Of a DNA stretch of 64,000 nucleotides, positions 45,313 through 55,185 are shown piece by piece (positions within the stretch are counted from its first letter, which is position 1; every line of letters starts with the position of its first letter). This DNA comes from Fischerella sp. CENA71. Lineage in GTDB: Bacteria > Cyanobacteriota > Cyanobacteriia > Cyanobacteriales > Nostocaceae. Made by a program: the position numbers and the translations under genes. The notes under the pieces were generated by a model. The model was not told the origin of the DNA and made no database searches. It saw only the letters and a list, made by a program, of their open reading frames with translations. The stretch covers positions 1-64,000 of the forward strand of contig JANBVI010000008.1 of the NCBI GenBank assembly GCA_024239075.1. Direction: 5' to 3'.

Positions 45313-46230
45313 ATGGACTTACCCTTGGTTTATCACTCAGATTACGTTGCGCCATTACCTGAAGGACATCGTTTTCCCATGCCTAAATTTCAGCAACTCT
45401 ACGAACTATTGCTGGCTGATGGTGTGGCGTATCCCTCCCAATTTTATATACCCGAACGTCCTCCACAGGAATTAATAGAGTTAGTCCACACGCCAGAATA
45501 CGTTCAAGCTTACTGTGAAGGAACCCTGGACTCAAAAGCTCAACGGCGGATTGGATTACCTTGGAGTCCAGCGCTAGTCAATCGTACCTGTGTGGCGGTA
45601 GGTGGTACGATACTGACTGCGAAGTTAGCACTAGGTCACGGTTTAGCTTGCAATACTGCTGGCGGTACTCATCATGCTTTTCCTGGTTATGGTTCGGGTT
45701 TTTGCATTTTCAACGATTTAGCGATCGCCTCTCGTGTTATGCAAAAACTAGGACTAGTCCAAAAAATTTTGATTGTAGATTTGGATGTGCATCAAGGAGA
45801 TGGAACAGCATTTGTTTTCCAAGATGATGACAGTGTTTTTACCTTTTCCATGCACTGCGAGGTTAATTTTCCTAGTACTAAGCAAAAAAGCGATTTGGAT
45901 GTCCCGCTTCCCATTGGCATGGAAGATGATGAATATCTACAAACTTTAGCAGCATATTTACCAGACTTGTTGTCTCAAGTCAAGCCAGAGTTGATTTTCT
46001 ATGATGCAGGTGTAGATCCTCATGTAGGCGATCGCTTGGGAAAATTAGCCCTGACTGACACTGGTATTTATCGTCGGGAAATGCAAGTTTTAAGTACTTG
46101 TATTGCTGCTGGTTATCCTGTCGCTTGCGTCATTGGCGGTGGTTACGCCGATGATCTCAAATCTCTCGTCTATCGTCACTCCCTTGTGCATCGCGCTGCA
46201 AGTGAAGTCTATCGCCATTTTCACCTTTAG
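45313..46230 (+). CDS. Histone deacetylase/AcuC-family amidohydrolase
   Basis: 305 residues of the class IV-like bacterial histone deacetylase fold. Zinc and catalytic residues: tandem His in GGTHHAFPGYGSGFC, metal site LIVDLDVHQGDGT (Asp, His), FYDAGVDPH and the C-terminal GGGYADD (in place of the Tyr loop). Bacterial members remove acetyl groups from small polyamine-like molecules or proteins; the substrate here is unknown. It stands alone before gshA. Confidence 0.9.
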   Translation: MDLPLVYHSDYVAPLPEGHRFPMPKFQQLYELLLADGVAYPSQFYIPERPPQELIELVHTPEYVQAYCEGTLDSKAQRRIGLPWSPALVNRTCVAVGGTILTAKLALGHGLACNTAGGTHHAFPGYGSGFCIFNDLAIASRVMQKLGLVQKILIVDLDVHQGDGTAFVFQDDDSVFTFSMHCEVNFPSTKQKSDLDVPLPIGMEDDEYLQTLAAYLPDLLSQVKPELIFYDAGVDPHVGDRLGKLALTDTGIYRREMQVLSTCIAAGYPVACVIGGGYADDLKSLVYRHSLVHRAASEVYRHFHL

Positions 46231-46379
46231 GATCGGGGGAAGGGGACCAAGGAAGGGGGAGAATAAACACCAATAACATAACCATTGACCAATAACCAAC
46301 TCTTCCTGCGGGAACAATGCAGAAAATCGTCTCCTTGGATACAATTTAGAAGTAAGGAGAGCCGAGGAGAAAGATTAAG

Positions 46380-47516
46380 GTGCTATTAAAAGGCTTTGAA
46401 ATAGAGATGTACACTGGCACGGCTAGTGGTGAAATCGTCGGTCTCTCTGACAAAATCACTGCGTCTTTAGATGGATACGTGCGGGAGCCGGATAGCAGAA
46501 ATGTAGAGTATATTACTGCACCCAACCATAATTATGACCAGTTATTGTGCGCTATTTTACGTCCTCGATTGACACTGCGAGAGTATCTCCAGCAATTGGG
46601 CAATTATACTCTCATTCCAGGTAGCACTTTGTCTTTGGGTAGTAGCGATCGCTTTTTTCGTTCTGACCCTACAAATCCTTATCATACTTTTATCGAGCAA
46701 ACCTACGGCACAAAAGTCGTAACGGCTAGCGTCCATATTAATATTGGCATCGCTGACCCAGAACTACTTATGCGTGCTTGTCGGTTGATTCGGCTAGAAG
46801 CACCATTGTTTCTGGCTTTGAGCGCTTCTTCTCCTTTCTTAGATGGCAAAGCAACTGGTTATCATTCCACTCGTTGGGGCGTATTCCCACAAACGCCCGC
46901 CCATGTACCGCTCTTTACTAGTCACGCTGATCATATTCAGTGGGTAGAACAGCAACTGGCAGCCGGAACAATGCAAAATGTTCGTCATTTGTGGGCATCG
47001 GTACGACCAAATGGCGATCGCCGCCCTTATGATTTAAATCGGTTAGAATTGCGAATTTGCGATTTAGTTACAGATCCTATTTCCTTATTAGCGATTACCG
47101 CTTTGCTAGAAGCACGTCTGTTACAACTAATCGAAAATCCCCATCTTGATCCTTTAACTCAAAGTACTTTCTCGCCTGAGGAACTTGTCTCTTTAACTAC
47201 TACCAACGAAATAGCAGCAGCTACTTCCAGTCTTGATGCCCAACTGCTACATTGGCAAGATGGCAGAACTATCACTGCTAGAAATTGGATTGCTGAACTT
47301 TATCAACAAGTGTGGCCATTAGCTAAACAACATGGCTTCAGTTGCTTCCTTTCACCTTTACAGAAAATTCTCCGGGAAGGAAATGAAGCTCAACAGTGGT
47401 TGCAGCTTCATGCTGTTGGTTTTAGCACTAAAGCCACAATTGTTCAAGCTATTGGGGCGACACAAGAACGTGAAGCAGAACTAGAAGGTAAATTATGTGT
47501 CTCCTCAGTGACGTAA
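46380..47516 (+). CDS. gshA: Glutamate-cysteine ligase, cyanobacterial type
   Basis: 378 residues of the cyanobacterial gshA family; makes gamma-glutamylcysteine for glutathione. Marks are KGFEIEMYTG, VEYITAPNHNYDQLL, PGSTLSLGSSDRF, ASVHINIGIADP and RPNGDRRPYDLNRLELRICD. The start is GTG at 46380, which places the gene correctly for the family N-terminus; an ATG at 46407 would remove conserved residues. It is preceded by the deacetylase-fold gene on the same strand, 150 bp away. Confidence 0.9.
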   Translation: MLLKGFEIEMYTGTASGEIVGLSDKITASLDGYVREPDSRNVEYITAPNHNYDQLLCAILRPRLTLREYLQQLGNYTLIPGSTLSLGSSDRFFRSDPTNPYHTFIEQTYGTKVVTASVHINIGIADPELLMRACRLIRLEAPLFLALSASSPFLDGKATGYHSTRWGVFPQTPAHVPLFTSHADHIQWVEQQLAAGTMQNVRHLWASVRPNGDRRPYDLNRLELRICDLVTDPISLLAITALLEARLLQLIENPHLDPLTQSTFSPEELVSLTTTNEIAAATSSLDAQLLHWQDGRTITARNWIAELYQQVWPLAKQHGFSCFLSPLQKILREGNEAQQWLQLHAVGFSTKATIVQAIGATQEREAELEGKLCVSSVT

Positions 47517-47962
47517 CAAGTCATTGATTTGAGATTTTGAATTTTGGCTTATCAAGCCAAAATCATTCTTAATTTTGAAATTTGTACACCCTTGATCTTC
47601 CAGGTAGGGAATTTTGAATTTTTTTCTCCTCCTTGTTACCTTTATCTCCCTTCAAGACTTGTCGGAAAAAACCCAGAGTCGCTAAGAGGGGGTTGACACC
47701 TCATCCCTAATCTCTAAAAAATTGATAAGCTCCTCAGAGGTGTCATCATCTACCTTAGGGTATAAAAAGTCATCTTCTAGAAAAATAGTATTTTAACCAC
47801 TCTCAGAGAAAATTCTGAGAGATTTATTTGTTTTGTTTTAAATTTCTAATCAATTGTGATAGGTTGATATTTATTAACAAAAGCTATAAGAAGTCTATAT
47901 CAACAGATAGATTTGAAAATTTTGATACTTTACATTTAGAGATACTGTGAAGCTGGGAAAAA
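47517..47962. other. Intergenic stretch with hairpin
   Basis: About 450 bp, AT-rich. A hairpin CTCTCAGAGAAAATTCTGAGAG lies at 47800-47821, followed by a T-rich run (ATTTATTTGTTTTGTTTT), and may be a terminator. No gene-like frame. Confidence 0.5.
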
Positions 47963-48424
47963 ATGCCTCAGGTAGTTCTAGTTAATCCTCTTATACCGCC
48001 GAATACAGGTAATATTGCTCGTACTTGTGCTGCCACAGGTACAGAACTACACTTGGTTGGGCCTTTAGGATTTGAAATTAGCGATCGCTATCTTAAAAGA
48101 GCTGGTTTAGATTACTGGCCACATGTCAAGCTGCATTATCACGAGTCTTTAGAAGCCTTGAAAACCTTACATCAGCAAAGGGGAGGAAGATGGCTAGGAT
48201 TCAGTGTGCGCGGTAGTTCTAACTATGCCAAATTTCAATTTCAAGCAGATGACTGGCTGCTGTTTGGTAGTGAAACTACAGGTTTACCATCAGAAGTGAT
48301 TGAGATGTGTGATTCCACTCTCTACATTCCCATGAGTCAATCTCAAGTTCGCAGCTTGAATCTTTCTGTGAGTGTTGCTGTGGGCTTGTTTGAAGCGTAT
48401 CGCCAGTTGGGTTATTTAGAATGA
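47963..48424 (+). CDS. trmL: tRNA (cytidine(34)-2'-O)-methyltransferase
   Basis: 153 residues of the SPOUT family. VVLVNPLIPPNTGNIARTC is the N-terminal signature; motif 2 is LLFGSETTGLP and motif 3 (knot) YIPMSQSQVRSLNLSVSVAV. TrmL methylates the ribose at the wobble position of tRNA-Leu. The length matches the family. ATG 47963 is clear, though the ribosome-binding site (GGGAAA) is weak. Confidence 0.92.
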   Translation: MPQVVLVNPLIPPNTGNIARTCAATGTELHLVGPLGFEISDRYLKRAGLDYWPHVKLHYHESLEALKTLHQQRGGRWLGFSVRGSSNYAKFQFQADDWLLFGSETTGLPSEVIEMCDSTLYIPMSQSQVRSLNLSVSVAVGLFEAYRQLGYLE

Positions 48425-49194
48425 ATTGCACAATACTACGGGTGTATAAATTTACAAGTTAATTGAATATACTTTCAAGTTAATAAGCTCTTAATGTATC
48501 TATGTAGATATATAGATAAAATTATTCTGTTGTTTAGTTAAAGATAAGGTAAAATAATATACCTGATAAGTAAAACATCGTCTACTCTAGATAATAATAC
48601 TTAGAAACCTCTATAATCACTTATAAGAAATTTGTATATGGCAAAAGACAGAATTACTGAATCGAACGATAGATTTTTATGAACTAGTTTTTTTTGATCT
48701 AAAGGAACAAAAATCACAAAACTATGTCATATCAACCATTTGAGCGACTTTGTAAACTATGTCATTGGTTTGAGGAGAGTAAAGGAGCGTAAACATGCCT
48801 ATGAGTTGATACGGTTGTGTTTTGGGGAATAATCAACATACAGTCTCATGTTGAGATGATGGATTGAGCGAAAAACCTTTGAATATTCTTGATAAAGATA
48901 TCTAAAAGCGCCGATTTGCTCTTCCAAGCAGTCCTGATAGTAAGTTTTGAGACAACTACAAAGACCAAGACGTTGTAAGTTATGAGCAGTAACCAGACAA
49001 GCAAACAAAAAATAAATTTTTTACTAAATTTTAAAGATGTAAACTTGTCTAAACTGAAGAAGCAAGTTAATCTTGCCTAAGTATCTCTGTTCAGTGTGAT
49101 CTTGTTCTATTGTTTGATGTGATCTAAATCATTGACTAGTCCCCGACTCTAATGTCGAGGTCAGTTAAGCGCTAGTGTTCATAGGAGGTCGTCT
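48425..49194. other. Gene-poor stretch with a possible transposase remnant
   Basis: 770 bp. Apart from the remnant at 48799-49008, only AT-rich DNA is seen. A short hairpin (CCCCGAC ... GTCGAGG, about 49141-49160) precedes the next gene. Confidence 0.45.
48799..49008 (-). pseudogene. Possible transposase C-terminal remnant
   Basis: 69 codons read FACLVTAHNLQRLGLCSCLK, then TYYQDCLEEQIGAF and end KHNRINS. The TAHNLQRL phrase is reminiscent of the C-terminus of some transposases. Stops lie just upstream in frame, so no start is available. Family not recognised with confidence. Confidence 0.3.
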
Positions 49195-51525
49195 TTGAAA
49201 CGAGCATTGAAAAAGAGAGAGAAGGCTGTGTTAGAAAACACCCAAAGTGAGGAAGTACCGGTGGAACAGCAGAACCCAATTAATTCACGTATTCACCGTC
49301 TAGTACCAACAAAAGCCGCGATGATTGGCTTGGCAATCTCAATGGGAGCGACTAGCCTTTTGGTGACTCGACAAAGCGATCAAGCCCTAGCAGCAGAACC
49401 AGTTGGCAATCAAAATACAGCTTCAACTCTTCCTGCTACGGCCGATACAGAATTAAAAATTGCTCGTGTAAATACTTTCAAGTCCGAAACCGGATCATTG
49501 ATGAGTCAGCCTGAAAATGCTGTTTTAGTTGAACCAACAGCAATTTCACAGGTGCCTGGGCTAGGGGTAAAATGGCAGGTTGTCACAAATGGAATATCTG
49601 TGCCAGCTCATACGCCAGTTGCAGTACCAACCAACGCAAACAGTCTGCGTATTCCTAGTGCCAAAAACAATACACAAACAGCTACAAAGCAACTTGACAC
49701 TGTTGGAACATTATCTAATGGTTATGGAGTAATCCAAAATCAAACCACATCCTTATCCTTCGCTGCTCAACCGCAAACAGTGGTAGAAAACAATGCAATT
49801 AGCAGTGAAGTAAATGCCCAACTAAAAGCACAGCAAGAATTTGCACTCTATCGCTTACAGGAAAAATCAGATCGCCTAAGAGCCAGTCTGGCACAAATAA
49901 GGTCTGAGAGAACTACACAATTACCCAAGGTTGCTTTAAATCAAGCTCAATCAACGACAGCAGTTACTCAGCCATTTTCACAAGACACAAGCAACACTTT
50001 TACACTACAGTCCCAAACAAAAAGTGATGCAAGCCAAGCTAGCCTCGTAGCTAGATTGAAGCAACACAAAAATACGCTGAATACCGCGACAACGGCTGTC
50101 ACACCAACAGCTACCACGCCAGTTATCACACCTACCGTTACAGCAGCGAAAGTTGTTACTCCATCGACTAGCGCTAACTATGAAGTCAAGCCAGGAGATA
50201 CATTAGCAGCGATCGCCCGCGCCCATGGTACATCAGTATCAGAACTAGTTAAGGCAAATCGTCTTAATAATCCCAATCAACTACAAATTAATCAAAAGCT
50301 CAATATTCCTACCACTGAAGTCAGCAAAGCTACCACCCCAACACAAGTAGCGATTAACTCCAGTGCTTTGGAGTTGAGTCATAATTCCAAATTTACCAAT
50401 AGAAGCTCTAATTCAGAAATTGCTGATTCCAGTACTTCTGCAATTGAGTCGTTAACTTTAAACAATCAAACTTCAACCAATACATATAACACAGAATCTA
50501 GTTCTACTAATTCGACAGCAAATACAGCCACCACAGAAAATGCCTATGGTATGGGTGGTGATAGTCCCATACCAACTGCTTTTACCGAAATGCAATTGGC
50601 TAGAAGACAAGATACCACCAAATCAAAGAATGCCAAAAATCCTAATCCACGTCTAAACAGCTTAAAAGCGGAAATTGAGAGATTAAGAGCAAAATACCGC
50701 GCTCAACAGTCTGGTAGCACAGTTGTGGCAGAGGAAGTTAGCAATAGCAGTGAATCTGTAGAAATTCCCGTTGCTCAACCAAATAATTTTGCCATACCAA
50801 TTAAAGTTTCCAGACCTACTAGCAATGTAGTAGTACCTACATTAACCGTTAAGCCAAATGCGCTACCAGTGTCAATCCCAGTTCCCAAACCAAAGGGAGC
50901 AACTTACAATGTGCAGCTGAATAATCCCTCATTCCGCTCTCATAAACAGAATGATGAGTTAGTCAATCCAGAATTTGTTGCCAATCAAAGTAAAAAGGTA
51001 GCAACACCTGGTATGGGTGGAGATGTGCCTCAGTCTTTTAATGCAAAACGGGGAACTCAAGTTTCTCCAGAATTACCACCATTAGCGGCAGTTGATACAT
51101 ACTTGCCCAAACCAATTGAAGAAATCACCCCCACTTCCAAAGGCTATATTTGGCCCGCTAAAGGAGTCCTCACCTCTGGTTATGGTTGGCGTTGGGGGCG
51201 GATGCACAAAGGAATTGACATAGCTAACGGTACTGGTACACCGATTTATGCTTCCTCCGGTGGTGTTGTAGAAAAAGCTGGTTGGAATAACGGTGGTTAC
51301 GGTAATGTTGTCGATATCCGCCATTCTGATGGCAGTTTGACTCGTTATGGTCACAACAGCAAAGTTTTGGTACGGGTAGGTCAACAAGTAAACCAAGGTG
51401 AAATGATTGCTGAAATGGGTAGTACTGGCTTTAGCACAGGCCCACATAGCCACTTTGAAATCCATCCATCTGGCAAAGGTGCAGTCAATCCTATGGCCTT
51501 CTTGCCACCACAACAACGCATATAG
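49195..51525 (+). CDS. LysM/M23 peptidoglycan peptidase
   Basis: 776 residues. The start is TTG at 49195, supported by AGGAGG (49182-49187) seven bases upstream. One hydrophobic segment (about residues 43-62, AAMIGLAISMGATSLLV) leads to export. A LysM domain (VKPGDTLAAIARAHGTSVSE, about 330-372) binds peptidoglycan. The rest is long, low-complexity and Thr/Asn-rich. The M23 peptidase has HKGIDIANGTG (near 668), HSHFEIHPSG near the end and GYGNVVDIRH between; the zinc ligands are all there. It is probably an endopeptidase that shapes or divides the cell wall in the periplasm, as with the NlpD/EnvC group. Confidence 0.92.
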   Translation: MKRALKKREKAVLENTQSEEVPVEQQNPINSRIHRLVPTKAAMIGLAISMGATSLLVTRQSDQALAAEPVGNQNTASTLPATADTELKIARVNTFKSETGSLMSQPENAVLVEPTAISQVPGLGVKWQVVTNGISVPAHTPVAVPTNANSLRIPSAKNNTQTATKQLDTVGTLSNGYGVIQNQTTSLSFAAQPQTVVENNAISSEVNAQLKAQQEFALYRLQEKSDRLRASLAQIRSERTTQLPKVALNQAQSTTAVTQPFSQDTSNTFTLQSQTKSDASQASLVARLKQHKNTLNTATTAVTPTATTPVITPTVTAAKVVTPSTSANYEVKPGDTLAAIARAHGTSVSELVKANRLNNPNQLQINQKLNIPTTEVSKATTPTQVAINSSALELSHNSKFTNRSSNSEIADSSTSAIESLTLNNQTSTNTYNTESSSTNSTANTATTENAYGMGGDSPIPTAFTEMQLARRQDTTKSKNAKNPNPRLNSLKAEIERLRAKYRAQQSGSTVVAEEVSNSSESVEIPVAQPNNFAIPIKVSRPTSNVVVPTLTVKPNALPVSIPVPKPKGATYNVQLNNPSFRSHKQNDELVNPEFVANQSKKVATPGMGGDVPQSFNAKRGTQVSPELPPLAAVDTYLPKPIEEITPTSKGYIWPAKGVLTSGYGWRWGRMHKGIDIANGTGTPIYASSGGVVEKAGWNNGGYGNVVDIRHSDGSLTRYGHNSKVLVRVGQQVNQGEMIAEMGSTGFSTGPHSHFEIHPSGKGAVNPMAFLPPQQRI

Positions 51526-51688
51526 TTTGTCTGGAAGTAAATCACCCACACTTGTTTGGAGTCACAAGTACAAGTGTGGGCTTCCAAATTTTCACCATAA
51601 CCAACGAAAAAAAATTAAATTTCTAGATATATAGGACTAGCCATTACAAAACTAGTATGCTATATTTATAAATCAGTGAGAAAAGTTT

Positions 51689-51762
51689 GGCTCAGTAGCT
51701 CAGTCGGTTAGAGTGGGGGACTCATAAGCCCTAGGTCGTGTGTTCGAATCACACCTGAGCCA
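51689..51762 (+). tRNA. tRNA-Met (CAT)
   Basis: 74 bases that fold as a cloverleaf: acceptor GGCTCAG/CTGAGCC, D arm GCTC/GAGT, anticodon loop CTCATAA with anticodon CAT, T arm GTGTG-TTCGAAT-CACAC, discriminator A. This is elongator-like tRNA-Met rather than the initiator because the acceptor has the normal 1-72 G-C pair. The anticodon stem GGGGA/GCCCT has one A-G mismatch next to the loop (31/39) and one G-T pair. CCA is not encoded (the next bases are TCA). Confidence 0.92.
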
Positions 51763-51931
51763 TCAAAATAAACAACCTATCTGTGTGTATCTGTTTGCGT
51801 CAGTAGTCGATTTCTAAAACAAGTTGATTTCTAAAACAAAAAGTTTGTTGTGATTTCACCTCTCGTCAGTCGCAACTTTTAATTATGTGGACGCAAAGCG
51901 GCTTGGTGCAGGTATGCATGAATTTTGATTT

Positions 51932-54097
51932 TTAATTCCGAAGGTGGCGGAGTACCTCAGCGACAGACCAAGCTTGAGCGATCGCTCCTCTGGGTGTGTG
52001 AGGCGCATCCCCATCAAAAATTTCCGAAATTGATCCAAGACAGCTGTCAGTAAGAAAATGTTCTAGCAGAGGTTCCCACTCAAAAGGTAACGGTTCTGTG
52101 CCATAAAAACGTTTCCAAGCTCGAATAAAAGGGCCAATGAGCCAGCACCACACAGTACCTTGGTGGTAAGAGCGATCGCGCTGTTGTGGATGACCGACAT
52201 ATTTGCCAATATATTCCCGATCACCTGGATCAAGAGTACGAAGACCATAGGGTGTGAGTAAACGTTCAGTAGCCACCTGTAATATCTGACGCCCCTGTTG
52301 AATAGAAAACGCGCAGTGGTTGAGAGAAAGCGCAATCACAGCATTAGGGCGAATCTGAGAATTACGGCGATCATCTGGTTCTATGGTGTCGTATAAGTAG
52401 CCCAACGGAGAATTCCAGAACTGTTGGAGTGAGTCTTTGACTTGTTGGGCTTGTTGACTATAACGTCGAGCCTGTTTTGCAAAACGACTTGTTTCGGCGA
52501 CAGTTTCTTGCTCACTCAAAATTTCTGCCCACCGAGAAGCCCAACATAAAGCTGAGTACCACAAAGCATTGATTTCTACTGGCTTACCACAACGAGGTGT
52601 GACTGGTTGTCCATCAACTACTGCATCCATCCAAGTTAAGGCTACACCACGGGCATCCCAACCAATTAGTCCATCGGTAGCATCAACTTGAATGTTGTAG
52701 CGTGTACCACCAATAAAAGCTTTATAAATTTGCTGTACTACTGAGTATTGTTCTGCGAGAAACAACCAGTCCTGTGTTGCTTCTAAATATAGTCCTAAGC
52801 TTTCAATCCACCACAAAGCTGTATCAATACTATTGTAAACAGGTTCACTTTCCAGACTAGGAAACATATTGGGGATCAGACCGTGGCGACAATAATTTCC
52901 AAGACTCTGTATAAGTGCTTTTGCCAAGCCAAATCGCTGCGTCAGCAACGCTATACCTGGTAAAGCAATCAAGGTATCACGTCCGCGATCATTGAACCAA
53001 TGATAACCAGCTATAAAAGTAGGTTCACGATTAGAAGTTCGCAAAACAACAAACTGATCGCTTGCTTTTAGTAATTGCTGCCAAATAGGGGACTGAGTAC
53101 TAGAATAATTTTTCAAATTCACCAAGTCCCTAGTCCATAATCCCCAATCACAAGTCTCTTTTTCATCCCATCCAAATATCAAAGACAGACGTTCTTGTTC
53201 TGCCTCAACAACTTCTCCAAAGGTATCGTCATTCAGAGAACTTTGTAAAAGGTCGGGAAAACCCACCTTGGCTTCCAGAGTGACTACATCCCCCGGTGCA
53301 AGGTTAACTGTTAAATAACCAGGACTGTAGAGGTCTTCGCGATCGCTCAATCCTCGCCTTGTCTCCTCTGGTAAATGGTAATTCCAATACCAAAATCCAT
53401 CTGGTTGGTAACTGCCTTGTGTCCAGCGCAAGTGCCAAGGTGTGCCAAACTCTCCTGAGTTGATTCCTTGAAAACAGACTTGTCTTTGTCCTAGCAATTG
53501 CGAAAACTGTAACTGTGGAGTGGCTTTTTGGTGGTTGTGAAAATCGCGATCGCTGATCAATAGTCGTAACCTCAAAATTGCCTCATCCTTACCCTCATAG
53601 CGATATTGAATTAAAAGGCGATGACACAATTGACCTTGGGCATTTGCAGAAGACGCGGTGACGCTGAGAGTGGGAGACGCGGAGAGTGTTTCATCTGTAT
53701 TCTCCGTGTCATAGTGTCTCCGCGTCACCGCGTCAGAGTGTCTCCCCTTTCCCTCTCCCCATCCGTTGGGCATTACCAACTGCCTAGTTAACTGCCAGTC
53801 ATCTTGACCCCAAACCCATTTGGGAACTGGTTTAATATCAAAATGACGTAACAGTTCGTAACCTGTCGGATCAATCTGACCACTACCCCAAAAATTTGTC
53901 CCCAATGCTATAACTTGCTTTGGTAGTTCCAAACTAGCTTCTAGATGCGAAAACAGTAGGGTACGTCCAGAAGGCGAATTAGTCGCAGCAAATAACCAAC
54001 CATGATAAGTGCGAGTGCGGACATCAGAAACCGTACCACTGGCAAAACTTCCCAAGCCATTCGTGAGCAACCATTCTCTTGTATCTAAATCGACCAT
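51932..54097 (-). CDS. Amylo-alpha-1,6-glucosidase, glycogen debranching enzyme
   Basis: 721 residues. The N-terminal GDE domain starts REWLLTNGLGSFASGTVSD and the C-terminal (alpha/alpha)6 glucosidase domain has FIAGYHWFNDRGRDTLIALP, SEPVYNSIDTALWWIE and the end GSISEIFDGDAPHTPRGAI. It removes alpha-1,6 branches of glycogen. Residues about 114-152 are encoded by a repeat-like, low-complexity stretch (53640-53757, GCGTCACCGCGTC type) that keeps the frame but is not part of the family. It is convergent with the tRNA. Confidence 0.9.
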   Translation of the reverse strand: MVDLDTREWLLTNGLGSFASGTVSDVRTRTYHGWLFAATNSPSGRTLLFSHLEASLELPKQVIALGTNFWGSGQIDPTGYELLRHFDIKPVPKWVWGQDDWQLTRQLVMPNGWGEGKGRHSDAVTRRHYDTENTDETLSASPTLSVTASSANAQGQLCHRLLIQYRYEGKDEAILRLRLLISDRDFHNHQKATPQLQFSQLLGQRQVCFQGINSGEFGTPWHLRWTQGSYQPDGFWYWNYHLPEETRRGLSDREDLYSPGYLTVNLAPGDVVTLEAKVGFPDLLQSSLNDDTFGEVVEAEQERLSLIFGWDEKETCDWGLWTRDLVNLKNYSSTQSPIWQQLLKASDQFVVLRTSNREPTFIAGYHWFNDRGRDTLIALPGIALLTQRFGLAKALIQSLGNYCRHGLIPNMFPSLESEPVYNSIDTALWWIESLGLYLEATQDWLFLAEQYSVVQQIYKAFIGGTRYNIQVDATDGLIGWDARGVALTWMDAVVDGQPVTPRCGKPVEINALWYSALCWASRWAEILSEQETVAETSRFAKQARRYSQQAQQVKDSLQQFWNSPLGYLYDTIEPDDRRNSQIRPNAVIALSLNHCAFSIQQGRQILQVATERLLTPYGLRTLDPGDREYIGKYVGHPQQRDRSYHQGTVWCWLIGPFIRAWKRFYGTEPLPFEWEPLLEHFLTDSCLGSISEIFDGDAPHTPRGAIAQAWSVAEVLRHLRN
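53640..53757. repeat. GC-rich repeat inserted in the debranching enzyme gene
   Basis: Inverted and direct repeats of GACGCGGAGA/TCTCCGCGTC and GCGGTGACGC/GCGTCACCGC within a coding region. The peptide it encodes is Thr/Ser/Asp-rich (DAVTRRHYDTENTDETLSAS). The type resembles the GC-rich minisatellite at 10.3 kb. Confidence 0.7.
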
Positions 54098-54364
54098 TTG
54101 CTACTCAAAATCGTTATGAGTATGATATACTTGTAACAGTTCGTAATTAAGCTGTCAGGGCGTAAACAGGTAAGTATTACCTAATACACCCAAGATGAGC
54201 GGGCAGCTAGTACTTAGCCAACCCAAAATTGTAGGGTATTGGTTGGGAAAGAATTGTGTAGGTTAGAGGGTAAATTATGCCCCTGATACTAGGTTCTTTT
54301 CCAAACCGCCAAAGAAACTCTGGCGGACTACTAGACGAAAATAATTTCCAAGGAGAATTAGTAT
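54098..54364. other. Divergent promoter region
   Basis: 267 bp between the debranching enzyme and the peroxiredoxin. It contains no gene-like frame apart from chance ones and ends in AAGGAG, the ribosome-binding site of the next gene. Confidence 0.4.
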
Positions 54365-54964
54365 ATGTCTACAGAAGGATGCCTCCGTGTTGGTCAATCA
54401 GCTCCCGACTTTACAGCAACTGCTGTGGTAGATCAAGAATTCAAAACAATAAAGCTTTCCGATTATCGCGGTAAGTATGTTGTTCTGTTTTTCTATCCCT
54501 TAGACTTTACCTTTGTTTGTCCCACAGAAATCATCGCTTTTAGCGATCGCTACGAAGAATTTAAAAAGATTAACACAGAAATACTAGGTGTGTCCGTTGA
54601 TAGCGAATTTTCACACTTAGCATGGATTCAGACTGATCGCAAGTCTGGAGGTGTTGGTGATCTCAACTATCCCCTTGTGTCCGATATCAAGAAAGAGATT
54701 AGCAGCGCTTACAACGTACTTGACCCAGCAGCTGGCATAGCTTTGCGTGGTTTGTTCATCATCGACAAAGATGGTGTCATCCAACACGCGACCATTAATA
54801 ACCTCGCCTTTGGCCGTAATGTAGATGAAACTCTACGGACACTGCAAGCTATTCAGTACGTGCAGTCTCACCCCGATGAAGTTTGTCCTGCTGGTTGGCA
54901 ACCTGGTGACAAGACTATGGTTCCTGATCCTGTCAAGTCTAAAGTTTACTTCTCTGCTGTTTAA
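54365..54964 (+). CDS. Typical 2-Cys peroxiredoxin
   Basis: 199 residues. The peroxidatic Cys is in [15 protein letters not shown] and the resolving Cys in [23 protein letters not shown] and the C-terminal YF-type end (SKVYFSAV) make it a sensitive, decameric form. It reduces hydrogen peroxide with thioredoxin. AAGGAG (54350-54355) precedes the ATG. It is followed on the same strand by a second peroxiredoxin-like gene. Confidence 0.95.
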   Translation: MSTEGCLRVGQSAPDFTATAVVDQEFKTIKLSDYRGKYVVLFFYPLDFTFVCPTEIIAFSDRYEEFKKINTEILGVSVDSEFSHLAWIQTDRKSGGVGDLNYPLVSDIKKEISSAYNVLDPAAGIALRGLFIIDKDGVIQHATINNLAFGRNVDETLRTLQAIQYVQSHPDEVCPAGWQPGDKTMVPDPVKSKVYFSAV

Positions 54965-55185
54965 TCTCTACCTTGCCCAGAGGGCTTGTTGTATTACGAC
55001 TTAGATTGGTTTTAGGCTGATTGCCTAGCCAATCTAACTCACGCAAGATGTCAAATCTGTCTAATAAGATAAATTGACCACAGAGATACACATATGCACA
55101 CAGATATAAATTAATCGGTGGCATTTAGTATTTTGTCTGTGGTTTGTTTATGTAATAGTTTTAAGATTTTTCGTGAGGGTAAATA

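Noticed and set aside
49009-49194. Cyclic di-AMP riboswitch (ydaO type) before the M23 peptidase gene
   Set aside because: Such riboswitches precede some cell-wall genes, but the conserved GC-rich core is not seen here, only a short hairpin.
51082-51549. 155-codon open frame on the minus strand
   Set aside because: Antisense to the M23 peptidase domain, which is clearly coding.
54277-54474. 65-codon open frame before and into the peroxiredoxin gene
   Set aside because: It overlaps the peroxiredoxin gene in another frame. The AAGGAG site fits the peroxiredoxin start.
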